Below the pieces are notes generated by a model. That model ran no database searches, was not told where the DNA came from, and worked only from the letters and a program-made list of their open reading frames with translations. Below are positions 58,516-64,000 of a stretch of DNA of 64,000 bases, one piece after another (position 1 is the first letter of the stretch; each line of letters opens with the position of its first letter). The stretch is from NCBI GenBank assembly GCA_002118135.1, contig BDIU01000311.1:1-64000 (forward strand), read 5' to 3'. The position numbers were made by a program, and so were the translations under genes. This DNA is from Trebouxia sp. TZW2008. Lineage: Eukaryota > Chlorophyta > Trebouxiophyceae > Trebouxiales > Trebouxiaceae.

Positions 58516-60325
58516 TAACTCGGGTCATTGACCCTCTCATGACAACCCGGAAGAAGACAGCTTGAGCAGCAGATCTGCTCAAGGATGAGCTGAAAATCTT
58601 GGACAATGAGACACTGAACGCTCTGCTGAACCTTGGGCAGTACATGTGCAGCATGCTTGCCACAAGATCAACCCTAAACAGTACTTTATCACCCTCCTGA
58701 AAGCCTGTGAACTCTGATTTGCTGTGCCACTCGCTGTGCTTCAACAAGCTACTGGTTTCTGTTGTGGACCAGCCAGCCAGCCCTTGCGTTTGAAATGACA
58801 GCTCCTGAGATTGTGTCAGCCCAAAGAGCAAGCCTAGACCGTCGTATGACTCGATCAAGCACTTGACATGGTGCAGCTTGCCAACAGGCATGGCTGGAGC
58901 CAGCAAACAAGACTCCTCGCAACCGCTAGTTGTGTTCTTCTGCAGAACGGTTCTGATGGTGGTGATGGACACTCCAGAAGTGGTTTTGTCAAAGTAGAAG
59001 TGGCAGCCCATGAACTCTTCCAAGCCGAGGAACTGAAGCAAGGCATTAAATTGGGCCTGAGACTCTGGTGCAATGATGGGTTGAGGCGCAGGGCGATCTG
59101 GACGCTCTATTGCTTTGCTCCTCAGGTATGCCAACACTTGCTTGAAGCAGTAGGGGTCATAGTCTAAGAAGATCTGACCCTGGGTGTCTAGTTGATGTCT
59201 TGACTCCCAGCGGCCGTTGAACTTGGACGCCAGCAATGAGCCTTTGGCCTGGATGGCACAACACATATGAAGCGAAGTTGGCACAAGTGCCATGCCTTGC
59301 ATGATCATGAGCTGAGCAAGTCTATTGTATAAAGAAGGTTGCGGAACTGTATAGGTGCAACAAAAGCTGCATGGGCTTGCACAGTGCTATAGCACATGCA
59401 CATTCAACATTTAAAGTGCCCACTACGACAGCTGCAACTGGGAATGTACAGTACTGCGCGCGTCGAAACACAGCATATTTGCCATGCAGAGTAGCTGCAG
59501 ATGTGCCAAAATGAAAAATTGCAAGGTAGTATGTGTCCATTTCATCAAAGCACTTAATATTTCACATTGCCAATGCATGCCTTCGCAAGCGTAACTGCAT
59601 ATCCAAACTGGCACTATGACGGATGCATATGTCGTTGAGCACAGCCAACATTGACAAGCATCAAGGCAAGAGGGCTCACACTCGCCTGAGTCAAAGTGCC
59701 CCTTGTCACAACAAAGCTTTCACCGCCAACATTCAGCTGCAGAATATCTCCTCCGCTAATGCCAGGCGCTTCCATACTGGCCTTTTCTGCTGCAAGGCCA
59801 TTGGCCTCCTGAACAGGGCAATAGACTATCAGCTTGAGCATGCACGGCAATGAGCAGGTATCAAGCTCGACTCACTTCTTGCAGCTGCTTCCTTTGATGT
59901 CCCAAGGCTGCAATCAGATCTTTGTGAAGACCCAGATTTTGCTGCAGGAAATCCTGTGTTTCGCTGAGCTGTCTGGCTTGCATGTCACAGCTCTCCGTCG
60001 CAAACCGCTGCTCAAGACCTTCTCGCCCATAGCGGTAGCTGTCGGTCAAAGCTGAACGCTCGGCGATGTGACGAGCTTCCATCGTACAACTGTCCTCGGC
60101 ATATCGCTGGTCCAGGGCATCCCGGTCAAGCTTATGCGATCTAAACAAGCCTGCAGTCTCGCTGGTATGACGAGCCTGCAACGCTGGATATAGCTGTAGC
60201 CGCAAGTCGGACTGAGCTGCAAGAAGGCTGACTTCAGGACACGGTGCTGGACTCGTTGCGGTTGTAAGCATCTTTGCTGAAGTGCTGTCGGCACTGAGGT
60301 CGATGCTGACCCAGGGCTGCTGCAT
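58460..60325 (-). CDS. BTB/T1 (KCTD-like) domain protein with N-terminal helical region (453 aa, 3 exons)
   Basis: Exons 60325-59876, 59808-59686 and 59248-58460. The frame is open to an earlier ATG at 60565, but the start at 60325 (MQQPWVSIDLSAD) leaves room for a promoter before the divergent methyltransferase gene. Residues 30-150 are charged and helical with repeated LEQRF / ALDQRY heptad-like blocks. About 165-260 is a potassium-channel-tetramerisation-type BTB domain (LQLNVGGESFVVTRGTL, LASKFNGRWESRH, FLDYDPYCFKQVLAYLR). The C-terminal ~190 residues have no recognised domain. Such proteins often oligomerise and act as CUL3 ubiquitin-ligase adaptors; that role is inference. The exon 2 end is ambiguous: a GC donor (CAG|GCGAGT) gives the canonical BTB length, while a GT donor six bases on adds two residues. 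Confidence 0.82.
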
Positions 60326-60586
60326 GGCTATTGGCGGCTTATGCAGCAAAATGCTACGCTGGCTAAAGGACTGTCGGGGTTTAAGCAACTGTCGTACAAC
60401 GCAGCATCGAGGTTGCACACAAAATCTTGCGCCCGCACAAGAATGCCGTGACGGTTGCTGGAATGTAAAGGCTAGCGTATCTAGTATCTGACGCCAGTTT
60501 AGTAATATTACTAAGCAATCGTCATGGCTGCAGCATGTATATGATCGCTGCCAGGGCAGTGCCATGCGGCACTAAGCATCAGCAGG
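60326..60586. promoter_or_regulatory. Short bidirectional upstream region (BTB gene and methyltransferase)
   Basis: The two start codons are head to head, 261 bp apart under the chosen models. If the earlier BTB start at 60565 were used they would be only about 20 bp apart. No core-promoter motif was recognised. Confidence 0.4.
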
Positions 60587-63500
60587 ATGAGCAACCTCAA
60601 TGAGCTCAACGAGCTGCAAGGTAGATGCTTGATTGAGTTTGGCAGATGCGCGACTCTAGCGAGCCGGTTTCTTACCATGCACACCGTGTGCTCAAAGCTA
60701 CTTTGCCTGCGCAGATCCGCTCAAATTCTCATCATGCGGCGTAGCAGGTAAGCTGATCCTGTGTCCCTGTCTCAAGTGCAGCACGCGCATCGTATCCAAA
60801 GCTGACGCTCACGCCGTGCAGCTGCTAGAGCCGTCGAGTCAAACTTGCCGAACCCGCTATACCATGACCCGTTGGCTGAAGTCCTTGCTGGTCCCAAAGC
60901 CATGCAAACAGCAACGCAGATTGCAAGCGGCAGCGCGCCCAGCGAGGCAAGTTTACCCAACTTCTCTGACGCCGCGCACGTGCTTGTAAGCATGTTCAAC
61001 ACGCCTGCACGTGCAGTCTCTTGCGCAAAGAGCGTCATTCTACGGCTACTTGCCCGAAGATGCCAATCAGCCGAGAAAGCTTGGGTGGATCACACTGCGT
61101 ACACGATATCTAGACGATGCGCTGGTGAGGATATTCGCTCAGCTGCAAGGACAGCCATGCCAGGCAGTTTTGCTCGGTGCTGGCATGGATGCAAGACCAT
61201 GGCGAATGAAGGACCTCAGCTCTGTCAGGTTAGGATCTGCATCTGATCAGAATGCTGCAGTACGCATGTAATGGCAGGTGTTTTGCATTGATGTCATTTT
61301 CAACGTCATTGCCTCATAGTGTGTATATGACCTGAGCAAAAAGCGCTGCCTGACATTGGCACATGCACCTCCCACATTTATCTGCATAGAAATTGCTCCT
61401 GATGGCTGAGCACATGGCAAACATCACACTTGGGCCTGACTTTGTTCACCACACTGTTTGTGCCATGCAGCCGATTGCATGACTTGAATCAGCATGAGAT
61501 GCCTGACCTGAAAGGCATGTTGCTGCTTGCACAGAAGCTGCTCTTGACGAATGAGCATATGTCAAACATCCTACCTCAAGCTGACCGTGATCATGTACTG
61601 TACAGTTGCTTTGACTTGGGGTGTTAGACCTGAAAGGCAGGTTGCTTCAGCTGCTGTTACAGACAAACTTCATTTGTACACTGTATTTTGATGTCAAGAC
61701 TTGAGGACAGGTACGATCACAAATACTGGCAGTCATCATGACAGCAACTTTGGAATGTACTGCCAGCTGTAATGAAGCAGCAATGTGTTTATGCTGAAGC
61801 CATGTGATGCGCATGCAGCTGGTTCGCCCTGGATCAGCATGAACTGTTGGAATTTAACAATGAGCTATTCCAAGCAGCTGGTGCAGGCAAACTTGATATA
61901 TTCGCACTGTTCCTTCAGGCAAAAACGAAAAGTCTGCGCCAACAGGCGTCATAAGAGGAGTCTCTGTCAGTAGACGCAGCTCAGAATCATCAATGTCTTA
62001 GCCGCAGTACCCAGGCATGCTGAGCGTGAAATCCTTGTCCGTGCAGCTAGTTCGACTTGTGTCAGCATGAGAAGTTATACTTGAAAGGCAGGCACATCGG
62101 TTGCAGATCAAAAGTCACACTCAAAAGCTGACCGTGATCATGCGGCATGCAGCTGACTTGATCTGGATCAGCATGAGGTTTTGGACCTGAAAGGCAGCTT
62201 GCTGGAAGCAGCTGGTGCAGGCAACTTGTATGCACCCACACTGTCCTCCAATGCCGACATCCCAAATCATGGGCATTCTGAGGCTTTTGACATTGTGCAT
62301 GCAGCTGGTTTGACTTGGATCAGCATGAGGTGTTGGACTTGAAAGGCAGGTTGCTGGAAGCAGCTGGCGCAGGCAAGAAGCACGGCGGCAGTGACAAGTA
62401 CCCCTTGCAGGCTGCAAGCTACACTTCTGCAGTTGTTGACTTGAATGATGCAGCATGGACAGACAAAGTAGTCAAAGCAGGTAACTTTTTGCTATATCAT
62501 GACTTCAATCCGTCAGTACATCGATTGTGTGTGATGACTGAACAGTCACAAGGAGTATGCGCTCAATGCCGGCAGTGCGCACCAGCTTGGGCCTAATGCC
62601 AGTCAGCAGGAGTTGCTGCTTTGTTTGCAAGCCTCCAGAATTGAGTTGTTTCACGCTGCATCATGACAGCGTGATTCACCATGTCTTCTCCAAAAGCTAG
62701 CTATGCTAGTCAACGACTTTGTGAAATCCGGTGATTGACCTCATCGCTGCTACCACAGCATGCTAATTGCAGTGCAATGAAGCAAACAATGCAAACTAGT
62801 CCACTGAGACCCACTGAACGGGGCTCAAGCAATGGCTTTGACAATGCACATCATATTCAATGGTGCAGGGTTCAAGCCAGCAGTACCAACTGTATGGCTA
62901 GCTGAAGGACTTTTGAACTACCTGACACAGCAACAGAATGAAGCCCTCCTGCAGAGCTTGCATCAGGTACTGCTTTGCCCTGACGCTTATACCTCAGGCT
63001 GCTGCTTTGCCACGACTAATTGTGCTAGGCACCAACATGTCGCCTGATGATCAGCTCTCATGTTCTGAGAGTGTACAGATGCTGCTGCTCATATTCAGTG
63101 ATTACATGCTCAATGTTCACGTAGCGTCACCTAAGTTTGTGCACAGCTGCTGATTGACCACAGCACTGACAATAACGATGAAGTGGCATGTGACGGAACA
63201 ATTGTTTGACGACATTGTAGTATGCTTGTGTTCCCACCGATCGGAATCAGCTGAGTACAGGAAAGGTTCCAGATTGGAAAACGGTGCTGTGCAAGTCTGA
63301 GATTCAAGGCTTCGACACACCCTGACAGTCCCAAAAAACTGGCTTGGCAGGACAAATGTATTGAACATGCAAATTAATATTGCCTAAGCATGCTACTCTC
63401 GTCCAAACAAGTGTACAGGCATGACAGTGGTGCTGACATTTAGGTGTCAGCGCCAGGCAGCATTTTTCTAGGGACCTTGTGCAGTGAAGCATGGGAGCAG

Positions 63501-64000
63501 CAGCGTGTGCGACAGAGAGAGGGCGGTCATTTCACCAACCTTCAGAAGTTCAGAGTCTGGGGTGGGCCAAACAAGCTCTCTGAGGTCAGTCCTTCTGCTT
63601 GACTGCTCCATCTGTCACTACTGCTTGTTGGCATGCTGAAGCAGCAGATGATCAGTCAGTTCGTCTGCCTGACCTTTGTGCTTGTTGTTACTGTCTCACT
63701 GGCATGCTGTAGCGGCACGTACTACAAACAAGGGATGAGCTGTCATGTGATCAGCACATTTGACTACTCACGCAGCAAACATGTTTCATTGATATGCTCT
63801 CATGGCAGTTTGTTGAGATTGAGGCTCAGATCCGTCAGCATGCTTGCCTCACAACACCGTCCTCATGCCTGCAGTTACGCATTACGCATTGCCATTGGTT
63901 TTTGTCAGGCTGATCGTGCTTTCTGTCAGGGGCAAAACCTGCTTGAAGGCAATCTGTACCTGTGCAAGCATACCTCTTGCAGTCTGCCATCAGCCTATAA
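60587..64000 (+). CDS. Leucine carboxyl methyltransferase-family SAM-dependent methyltransferase (partial, runs off the window)
   Basis: Exons 60587-60620, 60822-60985, 61017-61228, 62305-62480, 62869-62966 and 63444-63584 join in phase, giving 275 codons so far. Further exons are beyond what I can assign, and the gene probably extends past the window. Family landmarks in order are RAVESNLPNPLYHDPLAEVL (typical N-terminal RA-x-E-S-x-x-x-D-P-L), RTRYLDD, AVLLGAGMDARPWR (SAM-binding motif I), WFDLDQHEVLDLKGRLL (acidic motif II), SAVVDLNDAAW, and PTVWLAEGLLNYL. This superfamily includes the PP2A methyltransferase LCMT1 and many bacterial and algal small-molecule O-methyltransferases. The substrate is unknown. 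The intron before exon 4 holds five decayed copies of that exon. The very short first exon is less certain. Confidence 0.82.
61469..62228 (+). repeat. Five decayed copies of methyltransferase exon 4 upstream of the intact exon
   Basis: Copies at about 61469-61541, 61607-61660, 61812-61893, 62041-62095 and 62145-62228 retain GCATGCAGCTGG (the acceptor), TTGGATCAGCATGAG, TTGGACCTGAAAGGCAG and GCAGCTGGTGCAGGCAA in order. The intact exon begins at 62305. Copy 5 is the most similar (one short indel away). Flanking GCTGACCGTGATCATG is also duplicated (about 61.58 and 62.13 kb), so intron sequence was copied with the exon. Confidence 0.9.

Noticed and set aside
60326..60565. N-terminal extension of the BTB protein from the ATG at 60565
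   Set aside because: It is Cys/Arg-rich and not domain-like, and it would leave about 20 bp to the divergent gene. It is kept as a possible alternative start only.
61278..61316. Possible methyltransferase exon (VFCIDV)
   Set aside because: Splicing exon 3 straight to 62305 gives WFDLDQHEVLDLK, the expected motif II; including this segment shifts phase or duplicates the motif.

Overview
This is nuclear DNA of a unicellular green alga, most likely a trebouxiophyte-type chlorophyte. The evidence is a plastocyanin gene with a bipartite chloroplast/thylakoid targeting peptide and the two-residue-shortened copper site spacing of green algae, a plastid-type RlmN, many short exons with clean GT-AG introns, moderate GC content, and a very frequent TGCA word. 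The genus is not determinable by eye. Exon borders were assigned by reading splice sites and codon phase by hand. In every complete spliced model the exon lengths sum to a multiple of three with no internal stop; the one frame break in the window is in the F-box/LRR gene at 20.9 kb.

Layout. 0.3-1.6 kb (-): a single-exon membrane/LRR protein. 2.9-14.8 kb (-): a 21-exon PAS-domain cyclic-nucleotide phosphodiesterase whose introns are full of decayed copies of its own exons. 15.5-16.8 kb (+): a paralogue of the first LRR gene. 16.8-20.5 kb: no recognised gene, but a degenerate ~130-140 bp tandem array. 20.5-22.4 kb (-): an F-box/LRR gene with one probable frameshift. 22.95-27.7 kb (+): RlmN-type radical SAM RNA methyltransferase. 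28.3 kb (+): tRNA-Asn(GTT). 28.8-35.0 kb (-): extended-synaptotagmin-like SMP-C2-C2 protein. 36.8-37.4 kb (-): plastocyanin, divergent from LSM3 at 37.8-38.3 kb (+). 39.3-44.7 kb (+): GLE1 mRNA export factor. 45.4-47.2 kb (+): UVR-ApaG protein. 47.7-54.5 kb (+): POLD3, the PCNA-binding subunit of DNA polymerase delta. 55.1-55.4 kb (-): possible small hypothetical gene. 56.1-57.6 kb (-): short mitochondrially targeted one-helix membrane protein. 58.5-60.3 kb (-): BTB/T1 (KCTD-like) protein, divergent from a leucine-carboxyl-methyltransferase-family gene (60.6 kb to the window end, +).

The genes are functionally unrelated, as expected for a eukaryotic chromosome, and several pairs are head to head over short shared upstream regions. 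The most unusual property is genomic: many introns carry one to six degenerate copies of part of the neighbouring exon together with its splice site, often in arrays with the intact exon at the 3' end. Three introns appear to use GC-AG splice sites (a fourth is possible). Four introns contain 3'-end fragments of one LINE-like retrotransposon family. One intron contains a ~240 bp inverted-repeat hairpin. No rRNA, CRISPR array or complete mobile element was seen.
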